Source of the DNA: Actinokineospora diospyrosa
Lineage (GTDB): Bacteria > Actinomycetota > Actinomycetes > Mycobacteriales > Pseudonocardiaceae
Assembly (NCBI RefSeq): GCF_024171925.1
Contig: NZ_JAMTCO010000002.1
Span: 399,041 to 463,040 of the forward strand
DNA: 64,000 bases
Reading direction: 5' to 3'
Part shown: positions 19,657 to 31,197 of the stretch, piece by piece
How positions within the stretch are numbered: the first letter of the stretch is position 1
How the letters are laid out: each line of letters opens with the position of its first letter
Position numbers and translations under genes: made by a program
The notes under the pieces: generated by a model
What the model saw: the letters and a program-made list of their open reading frames with translations, nothing else
Told to the model about the DNA's origin: nothing
The model's database searches: none

Positions 19657-20436
19657 TCAGACGAGTTTCGTGGTTCGCGTCGCGAGCAGTCCCGCCGCCG
19701 CGCCCCAGCCGAGCAGTGTGACCACTGTGGACAGTGCGGGTGCCGTCCCGCGCACCAGCGCGTCGGTGAGCCCCTCGGTCAGCGCCGCCGAGGGCAGCAG
19801 TCGCACCACTTCGGCCATCCCGGCGGGCAGCGCGTCCACGGTCAACACGACGCCACCGGCGAGCAGCAGTACCAGCCAGATGACGTTCGCCAGCGCCAGC
19901 ACGACCTCGGCCTTGAGCGACCCGCCGAGCAGCACGCCGAGCGCCCCGAACACCAGTGTGCCGAGCACCACCAGCACGACCGTCCACACCAGAGCGCCCA
20001 CGGTGGGGGTCCACCCCAGCAGCGCTCCGGTCACGCCGAGCACGACCAGTTGCAGCGCCACCACCGCGAGGCAGCCCACGACCCGGCCGGCGACCAGCAG
20101 CCACCGGGGCAGTGCCGTGGCGGCCAGCCGCTTGAGCACCCCGTAGCGGCGGTCGAACCCGAGGGCGATCGCCTGCCCGGTGAACGCCGTCGACATCACC
20201 GCGAGCGCGAACACCCGCGGTACCAGCGAGTCGACCCTCGGCTCCGGCAGGTCGACGACCGTCACGTAGGTCAGGCCGATCAGCAGGGCCAACGGGATCA
20301 ACAGGGTGAGCAGCACCTGCTCGCCGTTGCGCAGCGTCAGCATCGCCTCGGTGCGCGCGTGGGTCAGCAGCATCCGCGCCGGGGCGCCCGCGCCGGGTGC
20401 CGGGGTGAACGTGCCGGGGGCGAACCGCCCGCTCAT
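19657..20436 (-). CDS. ABC transporter permease (ABC-2 type)
   Basis: A 259-residue integral membrane protein with six predicted helices, the first near residues 40-58, followed by 'AVMSTAFTGQAIALGFDRRYGVLKRLAATALPRW', the cytoplasmic coupling motif of ABC-2 exporters. It forms an exporter with the ATPase encoded immediately upstream; the ATG overlaps its stop (ATGA, 20433-20436). The pair sits where M. tuberculosis has Rv1457c-Rv1458c. Substrate unknown. Confidence 0.88.
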   Translation of the reverse strand: MSGRFAPGTFTPAPGAGAPARMLLTHARTEAMLTLRNGEQVLLTLLIPLALLIGLTYVTVVDLPEPRVDSLVPRVFALAVMSTAFTGQAIALGFDRRYGVLKRLAATALPRWLLVAGRVVGCLAVVALQLVVLGVTGALLGWTPTVGALVWTVVLVVLGTLVFGALGVLLGGSLKAEVVLALANVIWLVLLLAGGVVLTVDALPAGMAEVVRLLPSAALTEGLTDALVRGTAPALSTVVTLLGWGAAAGLLATRTTKLV

Positions 20437-21359
20437 GAGCGCAACTCCCGTCCGGTCAGGTCGAGGAAGACGTCTTCGAGGCTGCGTCGACCCACCCGCA
20501 GCTCCTCGGCGAGCACGCCCTGCTGCGCGCACCACGCCGTCACCGTGGACACCACCTGCGGGTCCACCGTCCCGGTCACCAGGTAGCCGCCGGGGGAGGG
20601 CTCCGACACCGCGCAGCCCTCGGGCAGCGCCGCGACCAGTAAACCCGTGTCCATGCCCGACTTGGCCCGGAACCGCAGCGCCTGCGTCTCCGGGCGCTCC
20701 TCGGTCAGCTGCGCCGGGGTGCCCTCGGCCACCACCCGACCGCCGTCGACGATCACCACCTGGTCGGCCAGCGCCTCGGCCTCCTCCATCAGGTGCGTGG
20801 TCAGCAGCACCGCGACGCCGTCGGCGCGCAGCGCGGCCACCAGTTCCCACACCAGCCGCCGCGCCTGCGGGTCCATGCCCGCGGTCGGTTCGTCGAGGAA
20901 CACCAGCTCCGGGCGGCCGACCAGGGCGCAGGCCAGCGACAGCCGCTGCTGCTGGCCGCCGGAGAGCCGCTTGTACGGGGTCCGCGCGCACGAGCCCAAC
21001 CCCAGGGTGTCGATCAGCCACGCCGGGTCCAGCGGGTTCGCCGCGCAGGCCGCTACCAGCCGCAGCATCTCGCCAGCGCGCACGCCGGGGTAGGCGCCGC
21101 CGCCCTGGGGCATCACGCCGATCCGGGGTCGCAGCCGGGCGCCGTCGGTGTGCGGGTCGAGCCCCAGCACCCGCACCGTCCCGGCGTCCGCGCGCCGGAA
21201 GCCCTCGCAGATCTCGACCGTGGTCGTCTTGCCCGCGCCGTTGGGGCCGAGCAGCGCCAGCACCGAGCCGGGCGCCATCGCGAAGCCGATGCCGTCGACG
21301 GCCGTGCTGGACCCGTAGGTCTTGACCAGGTCGGACACCTCGACGGCGGGCGTGTTCAC
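20433..21359 (-). CDS. ABC transporter ATP-binding protein
   Basis: A 308-residue ATPase: Walker A 'GPNGAGKT' at 38-45, Q-loop 'VMPQGGGAYPG', signature 'LSGGQQQRL', Walker B 'LVFLDEPTAGMDP' and switch 'TTHLMEEA', then a C-terminal extension of about 80 residues typical of DrrA-like multidrug/antibiotic exporters. The GTG at 21359 lies 11 bases after the stop of the MptB-like gene, so co-transcription is likely. It partners the permease downstream. Confidence 0.9.
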   Translation of the reverse strand: MNTPAVEVSDLVKTYGSSTAVDGIGFAMAPGSVLALLGPNGAGKTTTVEICEGFRRADAGTVRVLGLDPHTDGARLRPRIGVMPQGGGAYPGVRAGEMLRLVAACAANPLDPAWLIDTLGLGSCARTPYKRLSGGQQQRLSLACALVGRPELVFLDEPTAGMDPQARRLVWELVAALRADGVAVLLTTHLMEEAEALADQVVIVDGGRVVAEGTPAQLTEERPETQALRFRAKSGMDTGLLVAALPEGCAVSEPSPGGYLVTGTVDPQVVSTVTAWCAQQGVLAEELRVGRRSLEDVFLDLTGRELRS

Positions 21360-21370
21360 AGCGGCCAAGC

Positions 21371-22987
21371 CTAGGGCGTGGGCGCCGTCACGGCCCCGGC
21401 GGGCGTCCACTCGGTACGCGGGATGTGCTTGCGGACCAGGGTCACCGCGACCAGGGTCACCGTGATCGCCCCGATGTAGGCGTAGGGCAGCACGAACACC
21501 CGGCCGTCGAAGGTCGCGCCGGTGGGGCCGAGTGCCACCGCCAGCGCCGCGCTGACGACCATCGCCGCGGTGCGGAACCGGGTGTTCCCGGCGCCCGCGG
21601 CCAGCGGGACGGCGGCCCACAGCAGGTACCACGGCTGCACCGTCGCGCCGAACACCAGCACCGCGCCCAGGCCGACCCCGAGCCCGGTCAGCGGCCGCAG
21701 CTTCCAGCGGAAGCTGTCCATCAGCAGCTTCGCCGCGATCAGCGGGCCGATCACCGCGCCGACCAGCCGACCGGCGGTGATCGCCGCCTCGATGTGGTTG
21801 CCCAGGCCGAGCACGATGCCCAGCCAGCCCGCGCCGAAACCGAGCGCGGTCATCGGCGCCATCCAGCTCTTGATGGTCGCCGCCGTGTTCAGCGTCGCCA
21901 CCCAGCCGTAGCCCAGGCCGCTGCCCAGCGAGGTCGCGGTCAGCACGACGCCGAAGACCACGCCGAGCCCGCCCGCCACCAGGAACAGGTGCTTGTAGGA
22001 CCCGCCCATCCGGCGCGCGATCATCACCCCGAGGAAGCCCAGCGCCAGCGCGGCCGGGATCTTCACCGCCGCGCCCAGGGTGATCACCGCGGCGCCGGTG
22101 GCGTACCAGAGCAGCTCACCGCGCTGCCACGGCGGGAACGGCCCGTCCGGGGTGACCCGCGGCATCCCGCGCAGCGCCAACTCGAACCCGACCAGCATCA
22201 GCCCGATCGCCAGCGCCTCGTTGTGCACGCCGACGACCAGGTGGAACAGCACCAGCGGGTTCGCCGCGCCCAGCCACAGCGCGCTGACCGGGCTCACCCC
22301 GAAGCGGCGCGCCAGCCGCGGCAGCGCCCAGATGACCATCGCCAGGCCCAGCAGCGCCAGCGCCCGGTGCGCGGCCACGCCGAGCACCACGTGGTCGCCG
22401 GTGAGCCAGTTGATCGCCTTGCCCAGGGTGAGGAACAGCGGCCCGTACGGCGACGGCGTCTCCCGCCACATCGTCGGCACGCCCTGGGTGAGCGGGTGGT
22501 TGACCCCCAGCGCCTGCGCCGGGCCGACCGTGTACGGGTCCTGGCCCATCGCCACGATCTCGCTCTGCGCCAGGTAGCTGTAGACGTCGCGGCTGAAGCT
22601 GGGCACGGTGAACACCAGCGGCGCGATCCACATCACCAGCGTGCGGGCCATCTGCGGCACCGACACCGCGCGCGCCCGGCCCGGCCGCGACAGCCTGCCC
22701 AGCGCCAGCCAGGCCAGCACGATCATGAAGACGCCGGTGAACGCGAACGCCAGCGCCACCGTGGTCATCCGGCTGAACAGCCCGAGCACCGGGATGCGGA
22801 ACACCGGGTTGAACACCGGCGCCGCGCCCGCGCCGAGCGAGCCGATGGTCAGCAGCAGCGACCCGACCGTGCCGAACCGGCGCACCACGTCCAGTTGCCG
22901 CCGCTCGCGCTCGTCGAGCGGGCCGGACTCAGCCCGACCCGGCTCGTCCCGCGCGCGCGTCACCCGCGTCGTGTCTCCCGCCACCAC
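21371..22987 (-). CDS. mptB: polyprenol-phosphate-mannose alpha-1,6-mannosyltransferase, MptB type
   Basis: A 538-residue multi-pass protein. After about 25 residues come 12 or more hydrophobic helices; the first extracellular loop holds 'SFSRDVYSYLAQSEIVAMGQDPY', with the Asp typical of GT-C mannosyltransferases, and 'PSPYGPLFLTLGKAIN'. MptB-type enzymes start the alpha-1,6-mannan core of lipomannan from polyprenyl-phosphomannose outside the membrane. The neighbourhood (ABC pair downstream, SUF operon nearby) matches Rv1459c. The start is uncertain: GTG at 22987 follows a TACCCT box by seven bases (leaderless); the frame stays open to 23119 but overlaps the divergent gene. Confidence 0.85.
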   Translation of the reverse strand: MVAGDTTRVTRARDEPGRAESGPLDERERRQLDVVRRFGTVGSLLLTIGSLGAGAAPVFNPVFRIPVLGLFSRMTTVALAFAFTGVFMIVLAWLALGRLSRPGRARAVSVPQMARTLVMWIAPLVFTVPSFSRDVYSYLAQSEIVAMGQDPYTVGPAQALGVNHPLTQGVPTMWRETPSPYGPLFLTLGKAINWLTGDHVVLGVAAHRALALLGLAMVIWALPRLARRFGVSPVSALWLGAANPLVLFHLVVGVHNEALAIGLMLVGFELALRGMPRVTPDGPFPPWQRGELLWYATGAAVITLGAAVKIPAALALGFLGVMIARRMGGSYKHLFLVAGGLGVVFGVVLTATSLGSGLGYGWVATLNTAATIKSWMAPMTALGFGAGWLGIVLGLGNHIEAAITAGRLVGAVIGPLIAAKLLMDSFRWKLRPLTGLGVGLGAVLVFGATVQPWYLLWAAVPLAAGAGNTRFRTAAMVVSAALAVALGPTGATFDGRVFVLPYAYIGAITVTLVAVTLVRKHIPRTEWTPAGAVTAPTP

Positions 22988-22994
22988 GTCGGGA

Positions 22995-23000
22995 AGGGTA
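22995..23000 (-). promoter_or_regulatory. -10 box TACCCT, probable leaderless mptB transcript
   Basis: On the minus strand TACCCT is followed by seven bases and the GTG at 22985-22987; no ribosome-binding site is present. Confidence 0.4.
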
Positions 23001-23103
23001 GCGGCAGGCCGATCCGGCGGAACCGGACCTGGGCGCGGGGCGCTAGCGCTACCGTCATGATCAACCGTGCCACCGGGGCCGGCGACCGCTCCTAGGGGCA
23101 CCG

Positions 23104-24810
23104 ATGCCTGAGCCCACAACGTTGTCGATCGTCCTGGCCGCCGCCGCGGGTCTGCTCTCGATCGGCCGCAGGCTCTGGCGCGCGGACTGGACCGGCCTGC
23201 CGCCCTGGCTCGACCTCGCCGCGGCCGTGGTGCTGGGGATCTTCGCCGACGCGCTGGCCGACACCCTCGACGAGGCGGGCTGGTGGGTCGTCGCGGCCGC
23301 GCTCGTGCTCGGGTTCTGCGGGTTCGGCTTCCTGGCGGGCGCCGCCGCGCTGACCGTCCTGCGGCTGCCCGACCCCGGGTTCCTGTCCTGGGTCGTCGTG
23401 CCGCTGCTGATCGGGTTCGCCTTCGGCTACTTCCTGCGGACCACCCGGGGCAGCGACCTGCCGGTCGCGGCGGCGGCCAAGGACGGCCGGCGGCCGGACA
23501 AGCGCTGGGGCCTCGCCGCCGTGGTGCTGCCCTACCTGCCCATGGTCTGCGTGCTGGCCGTCCCGCTGCCCGGCGGCGACTACGGCGACACCGCGGTGCG
23601 GATCATGGGCGCCGCCATGGTCACCACCTACCTGGTGGACGCCGAGCGGACCAGGTACGCGCTGCTGCGGCCGCGCCGGTGGACCACCAGGGCGGCGGAG
23701 ATCTCGATGGTCCTCGCCTACACCGCGTTCGCGGCGAGCCCGGCGGGGGAGCGGGCCGCGCTGTGGTGGGCGGAGACCCCCGGCTTGGCCGGGTGGGGGT
23801 ACTACCGGGTCGTCCTGGGCGCCGCCGTGGTGTTCGTGGCGCTGGCCTGGTTGATCGCCAACCAGGTCGTGCGGGGTCCGCTGATGGCGCTCGCGGTCAT
23901 CGGTGCCTTCGCCACCAGGCTCGTGATGCTCGCCGCGCTGCTGCTCACCGCGTGCGTCTCCCTGTTCCACCCGCACCACGACCTGCTGGTCATGGCGGCC
24001 GTCGGTGGGCTCCCGGCGGCGCTGGTCGCCACCCGGTCCACCCGGCTCGGCCTGATCAACCGCCAGTTCGGCGACGTCGGCATGCTGGTCGCGCTCGACG
24101 ACGCGACCAGGAACCGGCTGATCGACGACTGGGTCACCGACACCGCGACCGCCTCGCCGCCGGACCTGTCCCTGTCGGACGTGGCGGGCGCGCTGGCCTA
24201 CCAGACGCTGCACAAGGAGCAGCCCGCCCCGCCCTGGCGGCCGAACACCGCCGGGGCGCTCGGCGTCGCCGAGGTCCTGCTCGACGCGGTCGACCGGCGG
24301 GTCGTCGCCGCGGCGGTCACCGACGAGCGGCTCGACCGGGCCCGCCGCGCCGCCCGCGGCGACCTCGCCCTGTGGCAGGCCAAGATCAGCGGCGAGCGGG
24401 ACGACCCGGCGGCGGCGCTCGCGGCGGCCAAGGACGCGCTGGCCGCCTTCGAGTCCCTCGGCGCGCCGTTCGCCACGGCGCTGGCCTGGTCGGCCATCGT
24501 CGACCATGCGGGGGCCGACCCCGACCTCGACCCGGTGGCCGAGATCGACGGCTGGATCGCCGCGCACGAGCTGCCCACCGCCGCCCACCGGCACGTGCTC
24601 GGGTCCGCGGCCAGGGCCGCGCTCGACCGGGCCGACCCGGCCTCGGCCCGCGACCACCTGCAGCGCGCGGTCGCCCTGGCCGGTGGTGTCGCCGCCGTCA
24701 CGTCGGCCATGCGCGCCGACCGGGTGCACTTCGGCGCCACCCCGCGCGAGCTGTGCGGCATGATGATCATGGTCGAGCGCCGGGTCGCGCTCGCCCTGCC
24801 GCCCGGTTAG
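23104..24810 (+). CDS. uncharacterised integral membrane protein with cytoplasmic C-terminal domain
   Basis: A protein of 568 residues. About eight to ten hydrophobic helices fill the first 300 residues; after 'STRLGLINRQFGDVGM' the remaining 260 residues are soluble, Ala-rich and helical, resembling helical repeats ('AALAAAKDALAAFESLG', 'SARDHLQRAVALAGG'). No catalytic motif is recognised. AGGGG lies six bases before the ATG. It is divergent from mptB and precedes sufR, a slot with no counterpart I recall in mycobacteria. The layout suggests a membrane sensor, but that is a guess. Confidence 0.6.
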   Translation: MPEPTTLSIVLAAAAGLLSIGRRLWRADWTGLPPWLDLAAAVVLGIFADALADTLDEAGWWVVAAALVLGFCGFGFLAGAAALTVLRLPDPGFLSWVVVPLLIGFAFGYFLRTTRGSDLPVAAAAKDGRRPDKRWGLAAVVLPYLPMVCVLAVPLPGGDYGDTAVRIMGAAMVTTYLVDAERTRYALLRPRRWTTRAAEISMVLAYTAFAASPAGERAALWWAETPGLAGWGYYRVVLGAAVVFVALAWLIANQVVRGPLMALAVIGAFATRLVMLAALLLTACVSLFHPHHDLLVMAAVGGLPAALVATRSTRLGLINRQFGDVGMLVALDDATRNRLIDDWVTDTATASPPDLSLSDVAGALAYQTLHKEQPAPPWRPNTAGALGVAEVLLDAVDRRVVAAAVTDERLDRARRAARGDLALWQAKISGERDDPAAALAAAKDALAAFESLGAPFATALAWSAIVDHAGADPDLDPVAEIDGWIAAHELPTAAHRHVLGSAARAALDRADPASARDHLQRAVALAGGVAAVTSAMRADRVHFGATPRELCGMMIMVERRVALALPPG

Positions 24811-24935
24811 CCGGGCGGGCCGATCGCGGTGGCGCTGCCGATCGGCGTAGTCCGGTCGAGGGTCACTCGAACGGGTCTTGTGACTCGGCTCACCGCTACT
24901 GACCCCCGTCTTTGCCAGGCGCCGGGAAATAAGAC

Positions 24936-24950
24936 ACACTTGTGTTGTGA
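24936..24950. promoter_or_regulatory. SufR operator overlapping the sufR start
   Basis: ACACT-TGTGT-TGTGA matches the ACACT-N5-TGTGA palindrome I recall for M. tuberculosis SufR. It overlaps the GTG start (24947), so bound SufR would block its own operon. Confidence 0.65.
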
Positions 24951-25672
24951 AAAAGACCGCTCCCGCTCCGCGGGCCGCTGCGGAGGCCGACGCCCCCGCC
25001 TCGGCCGGGCAGCAGGCCGAGCGCCGCACCCGCGAGGGTGTGGCCAGGCTGCTGCTGGAACGGGGACCGGTCGCGGCGGTCGCGATCGCCGAGGCGCTGG
25101 GGTTGAGCTCGACCGCCGTCCGCAGGCACTTGGACGCACTGGTCGCCGACGGGGAGGCGTACACCCGTGACGCGCCCCGCCTCGGTGCCCGGGGCCGCGG
25201 CCGACCGGCGAAGCTCTTCCTGCTCACCGAGACCGGGCGGTCGCGGTTCGGGCACGCCTACGACGACCTCGCGATCTCCGCTCTGCGCTTCCTCGCTGAG
25301 AGCGGGGGGGAGCAGGCGGTGCGCGCGTTCGCCGAGCGCCGGGTGGCCACCCTGGTCGACCGGCACCGCGACGCGGTCACCGCGCCGGTGGATCCCGCCG
25401 GTCGAGCCGAGGCCCTGGCCGCGGCGCTGACCAGGGAGGGCTACGCCTCCTCGACGCGCAGCGTCGGGGCGGGGGAGCAGCTGTGCCAGCACCACTGCCC
25501 GGTGGCGCACGTCGCGGCGGAGTTCCCCCAGCTGTGCGAGGTCGAGACGGCGGCGTTCGCCGACCTGCTCGGCACCCACGTGCAGCGGCTGGCCACGATC
25601 GCCAGGGGCGACGCGGCGTGCACCACGCACGTCCCGCACCAGCCCCACGCACCCGGCACCAAGACGAGTTAG
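24947..25672 (+). CDS. sufR: Fe-S cluster-sensing transcriptional repressor SufR
   Basis: A 241-residue DeoR/ArsR-like winged-helix regulator. The HTH is at about residues 43-65 ('[20 protein letters not shown]') with a wing ending '[12 protein letters not shown]'. Three C-terminal cysteines, Cys180, Cys184 and Cys197 ('[11 protein letters not shown]...PQLCEVE'), are the expected cluster ligands. SufR represses the suf operon while its [4Fe-4S] or [2Fe-2S] cluster is intact. The GTG start lies within a SufR-like operator. The position before sufB equals Rv1460. Confidence 0.93.
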   Translation: MKKTAPAPRAAAEADAPASAGQQAERRTREGVARLLLERGPVAAVAIAEALGLSSTAVRRHLDALVADGEAYTRDAPRLGARGRGRPAKLFLLTETGRSRFGHAYDDLAISALRFLAESGGEQAVRAFAERRVATLVDRHRDAVTAPVDPAGRAEALAAALTREGYASSTRSVGAGEQLCQHHCPVAHVAAEFPQLCEVETAAFADLLGTHVQRLATIARGDAACTTHVPHQPHAPGTKTS

Positions 25673-25694
25673 ATCCGGACGGAGGGAAGTCCCC

Positions 25695-27143
25695 ATGACT
25701 GCCGCTGCGCAGCAGCGCACCACCACACCCCAGCCGCTCACCCAGGACGAGACCCTGGCGACGCTCGGGCGGTACGAGTACGGCTGGGCCGACTCCGACA
25801 GCGCGGGCGCCAGCGCCCAGCGCGGTTTGTCGGAGGCCGTGGTCCGGGACATCTCGGCCAAGAAGAACGAGCCCGCCTGGATGCTCGAGTCCCGGCTCAA
25901 GGCGCTGCGCCTGTTCGACCGCAAGCCGATGCCCAGCTGGGGCGCCGACCTCTCCGGCATCGACTTCGACAACATCAAGTACTTCGTGCGCTCCACCGAG
26001 AAGCAGGCCCAGTCCTGGGAGGACCTGCCGGAGGACATCAAGAACACCTACGACCGGCTGGGCATCCCGGAGGCGGAGAAGGCCCGCCTGGTCGCCGGGG
26101 TCGCCGCGCAGTACGAGTCCGAAGTGGTCTACCACAAGATCAACGAGGAGCTCGAGAAGCAGGGTGTCATCTTCCTCGACACCGACACCGCGCTCAAGGA
26201 GCACCCGGAGCTGTTCGAGGAGTACTACGGCTCGGTGATCCCGCACGGGGACAACAAGTTCTCCGCGCTCAACGGCGCGGTGTGGTCGGGTGGCTCGTTC
26301 ATCTACGTCCCCAAGGGCGTGCACGTCGAGATCCCGCTGCAGGCCTACTTCCGGATCAACACCGAGAACATGGGCCAGTTCGAGCGCACCCTGATCATCG
26401 TCGACGAAGACGCCTACGTGCACTACGTCGAGGGCTGCACCGCCCCGATCTACTCCTCGGACTCGCTGCACTCGGCGGTCGTGGAGATCGTGGTCAAGAA
26501 GGGCGCGCGCTGCCGGTACACGACCATCCAGAACTGGTCGAACAACGTGTACAACCTGGTCACCAAGCGGGCCAAGGCCGAGGCGGGCGCGACCATGGAG
26601 TGGGTCGACGGCAACATCGGCTCCAAGGTGACCATGAAGTACCCGGCGGTGTTCCTGATGGGCGAGCACGCCAAGGGGGAGGTGCTCTCCATCGCCTTCG
26701 CCGGTGAGGGCCAGCACCAGGACGCGGGCGCCAAGATGGTCCACATGGCACCGCACACCTCCTCGACGATCATCTCCAAGTCGGTGGCGCGCGGCGGTGG
26801 CCGCACCTCCTACCGCGGTCTCGTGCAGGTCAACAAGCGGGCGCACCACTCGAAGTCCACGGTGAAGTGCGACGCGCTGCTGGTCGACCAGATCAGCCGG
26901 TCCGACACCTACCCCTACGTCGACGTCCGCGAGGACGACGTGGCGATGGGCCACGAGGCGACGGTGTCCAAGGTCAGCGACGACCAGCTGTTCTACCTGA
27001 TGTCGCGCGGCCTGACCGAGGACGAGGCCATGGCCATGATCGTGCGCGGGTTCGTCGAACCCATCGCGCGTGAGCTGCCCATGGAGTACGCGCTTGAACT
27101 CAACCGGCTGATCGAGCTTCAGATGGAAGGAGCGGTCGGTTAA
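25695..27143 (+). CDS. sufB: Fe-S cluster assembly protein SufB
   Basis: A 482-residue scaffold subunit of the SufBCD complex, building Fe-S clusters from cysteine-derived sulphur. Family blocks are clear: '[43 protein letters not shown]', '[13 protein letters not shown]' with a conserved Cys, and '[35 protein letters not shown]'. No intein is present, unlike the M. tuberculosis orthologue. GGAGGGA precedes the ATG. The stop overlaps the sufD start by one base. Confidence 0.97.
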   Translation: MTAAAQQRTTTPQPLTQDETLATLGRYEYGWADSDSAGASAQRGLSEAVVRDISAKKNEPAWMLESRLKALRLFDRKPMPSWGADLSGIDFDNIKYFVRSTEKQAQSWEDLPEDIKNTYDRLGIPEAEKARLVAGVAAQYESEVVYHKINEELEKQGVIFLDTDTALKEHPELFEEYYGSVIPHGDNKFSALNGAVWSGGSFIYVPKGVHVEIPLQAYFRINTENMGQFERTLIIVDEDAYVHYVEGCTAPIYSSDSLHSAVVEIVVKKGARCRYTTIQNWSNNVYNLVTKRAKAEAGATMEWVDGNIGSKVTMKYPAVFLMGEHAKGEVLSIAFAGEGQHQDAGAKMVHMAPHTSSTIISKSVARGGGRTSYRGLVQVNKRAHHSKSTVKCDALLVDQISRSDTYPYVDVREDDVAMGHEATVSKVSDDQLFYLMSRGLTEDEAMAMIVRGFVEPIARELPMEYALELNRLIELQMEGAVG

Positions 27144-28303
27144 TGACCGCGGCTGTTGACAAGCCCCACTCGCACGGGGCTGTGGTGCCCGAGTCGTCTC
27201 GAGCGGAGTGGTTCACGTCCTTCGACGTGAACGCGTTCGAGGTGCCGTCCGGGCGCGAGGAGATCTGGCGCTTCACCCCGATGAAGCGGCTCGCCGGTCT
27301 GCACACCGGGGTCGAGGCGACCGGCTCGGCGACCGTCGAGGTCGACGCGCCCGCCGAGGTCACCGTGGAGACCGTCGAGCGCGGGGATGCCCGGCTCGGC
27401 GCGGCGGGCACGCCCGCCGACCGGGTCGCGGCCCAGGCGTACAGCTCGTTCACCGCGGCCACGGTCCTCACCGTGGCCAAGGAGACCCAGGCGTCCGCGC
27501 CGGTCCTGGTCACCGTGACCGGGCCGGGCGCGGGGCAGGTCGCCTACGGGCACCTGCAGGTCCGCGCCGAGCGGTTCGCCGAGGCCGTCGTCGTGCTCGA
27601 CCACCGCGGGTCCGGCGTGTACGCCGACAACGTGGAGTTCGTGCTGGCCGACGGCGCGAAGCTGACCGTGGTGTCCATCCAGGACTGGGCGGACGACGCG
27701 GTGCACGTCTCCGCGCAGCACGCCAGCATCGGTCGCGACGCGCTGTTGCGGCACACGGTGGTCACCCTCGGCGGCGACCTGGTCCGGGTGTCGCCGACGG
27801 CGGCGTTCGCCGACAAGGGCGGTGAGGTCGAGCTCAACGGGCTCTACTTCGCCGACGCGGGGCAGCACTTCGAGCACCGCACCTTCGTCGACCACTCGCA
27901 GGCGAACTGTACGTCCAATGTGGTCTACAAGGGTGCGCTGCAGGGGAACGACGCGCACACGGTGTGGATCGGCGATGTGCTGATCCGCGCGGCGGCCGAG
28001 GGAACGCAGACCTACGAGCTGAACCGGAACCTGCTGCTGACCGACGGCGCCCGCGCCGACTCGGTGCCGAACCTGGAGATCGAGACCGGCGAGATCGCCG
28101 GTGCCGGTCACGCCAGCGCGACGGGCCGCTTCGACGACGAGCAGCTGTTCTACTTGCAGGCCCGCGGGATCCCCGAGGACCAGGCCCGCCGCTTGGTGGT
28201 GCGCGGCTTCTTCCACGAGCTGCTGATGAAGATCCAGGTCCCCGAGGTGCGCGAGCGCCTCGAGGCGGCCATCGAGGCCGAACTGGAAGCCGTAGGCGTA
28301 TGA
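27143..28303 (+). CDS. sufD: Fe-S cluster assembly protein SufD
   Basis: A 386-residue paralogue of SufB and partner in SufBC2D. The C-terminal half contains 'LYFADAGQHFEHRTFVDHSQANCTSNVVYKGALQG' and 'GHASATGRFDDEQLFYLQARGIPEDQARRLVVRGFFHELL', the usual SufD core including the His used in cluster assembly. TAATG overlap with sufB and ATGA overlap with the Rieske gene show tight coupling. Confidence 0.95.
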   Translation: MTAAVDKPHSHGAVVPESSRAEWFTSFDVNAFEVPSGREEIWRFTPMKRLAGLHTGVEATGSATVEVDAPAEVTVETVERGDARLGAAGTPADRVAAQAYSSFTAATVLTVAKETQASAPVLVTVTGPGAGQVAYGHLQVRAERFAEAVVVLDHRGSGVYADNVEFVLADGAKLTVVSIQDWADDAVHVSAQHASIGRDALLRHTVVTLGGDLVRVSPTAAFADKGGEVELNGLYFADAGQHFEHRTFVDHSQANCTSNVVYKGALQGNDAHTVWIGDVLIRAAAEGTQTYELNRNLLLTDGARADSVPNLEIETGEIAGAGHASATGRFDDEQLFYLQARGIPEDQARRLVVRGFFHELLMKIQVPEVRERLEAAIEAELEAVGV

Positions 28304-28626
28304 GACGGGCTTGTGCGCTGTCCGATTTGGACGACGACAAGCCGTTCGCCGTCGAGGTCGACGACGTCGCCGTGGTGCTGGTGCGCCGCGGCGACGAGGT
28401 CCACGCGCTGCGCGACGAGTGCTCGCACGCCGCGGTGGCGCTGTCGGAGGGCGAACTGTCCCGCAAGGGGCTGGAGTGCTGGCTGCACGGGTCGTGCTTC
28501 GACCTGCGCACCGGCGCCCCCTCCGCGCCACCGGCCACCGAACCGGTCGACGTGTACGCGGTGACCATCACCGGTGACGACGTGCTCGTCGACGTCACCC
28601 GCGCCGTGAACCACCCCCCGAACTGA
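28300..28626 (+). CDS. Rieske-type [2Fe-2S] ferredoxin in the suf operon
   Basis: A 108-residue Rieske protein. The cluster motif is complete: Cys41-x-His43 and Cys60-x2-His63, with 16 residues between the pairs. It resembles the ferredoxin subunits of non-haem oxygenases, yet no oxygenase is near; it is inserted between sufD and sufC, overlapping sufD by four bases. This placement is common in actinomycetes as I recall, and suggests electron supply to cluster assembly or a simple client. Role inferred only. Confidence 0.88.
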   Translation: MRRACALSDLDDDKPFAVEVDDVAVVLVRRGDEVHALRDECSHAAVALSEGELSRKGLECWLHGSCFDLRTGAPSAPPATEPVDVYAVTITGDDVLVDVTRAVNHPPN

Positions 28627-28662
28627 CTGAGCTCTTTCCCGCACAGGAGAAGAAGAACCACC

Positions 28663-30756
<2,094 letters not shown>

Positions 30757-30757
<1 letters not shown>

Positions 30758-31197
30758 TGCAGCTGCAGCAGATGTACCAGGAGATCATCCTGGACCACTA
30801 CAAGAACCCGCACGGGCGCGGCTTGCGCGACCCGTTCGACGCCGAGTCCTTCCAGGTCAACCCGACCTGCGGCGACGAGGTGACCCTGCGGGTCAAGCTC
30901 GACGGCGACCAGGTCGCCGACGTCTCCTACGACGGGCAGGGCTGCTCCATCAGCCAGGCGTCCACCTCGGTGCTGACCGACCTGGTGGTCGGCCGCCCGC
31001 TGGCCGAGGCGCTGACCAAGTTCGAGGCCTTCGTGGAGCTGATGCACGGCCGCGGCACCGTCGAGCCGGACGAGGACGTCCTGGAGGACGGCATCGCTTT
31101 CGCGGGCGTGGCCAAGTACCCCGCTAGAGTGAAGTGCGCCCTACTCGGCTGGATGGCTTTCAAGGACGCCGTCGCCCGCACCGGAGGATCGACATGA
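30757..31197 (+). CDS. sufU: sulphur-transfer protein SufU
   Basis: A 146-residue Zn-dependent SufU that accepts sulphur from SufS. The zinc and acceptor ligands are visible: Cys38 and Asp40 ('NPTCGDEV'), Cys63 ('GQGCSIS') and Cys127 ('RVKCALL'). Length and placement right after sufS are standard for Gram-positive systems. Its stop overlaps the next start as ATGA. Confidence 0.95.

Noticed and set aside
21371-23119. Longer MptB-like start at 23119 or 23101
   Set aside because: It would overlap the divergent gene start and add a Pro/Gly-rich leader without family likeness; the TACCCT box supports 22987.
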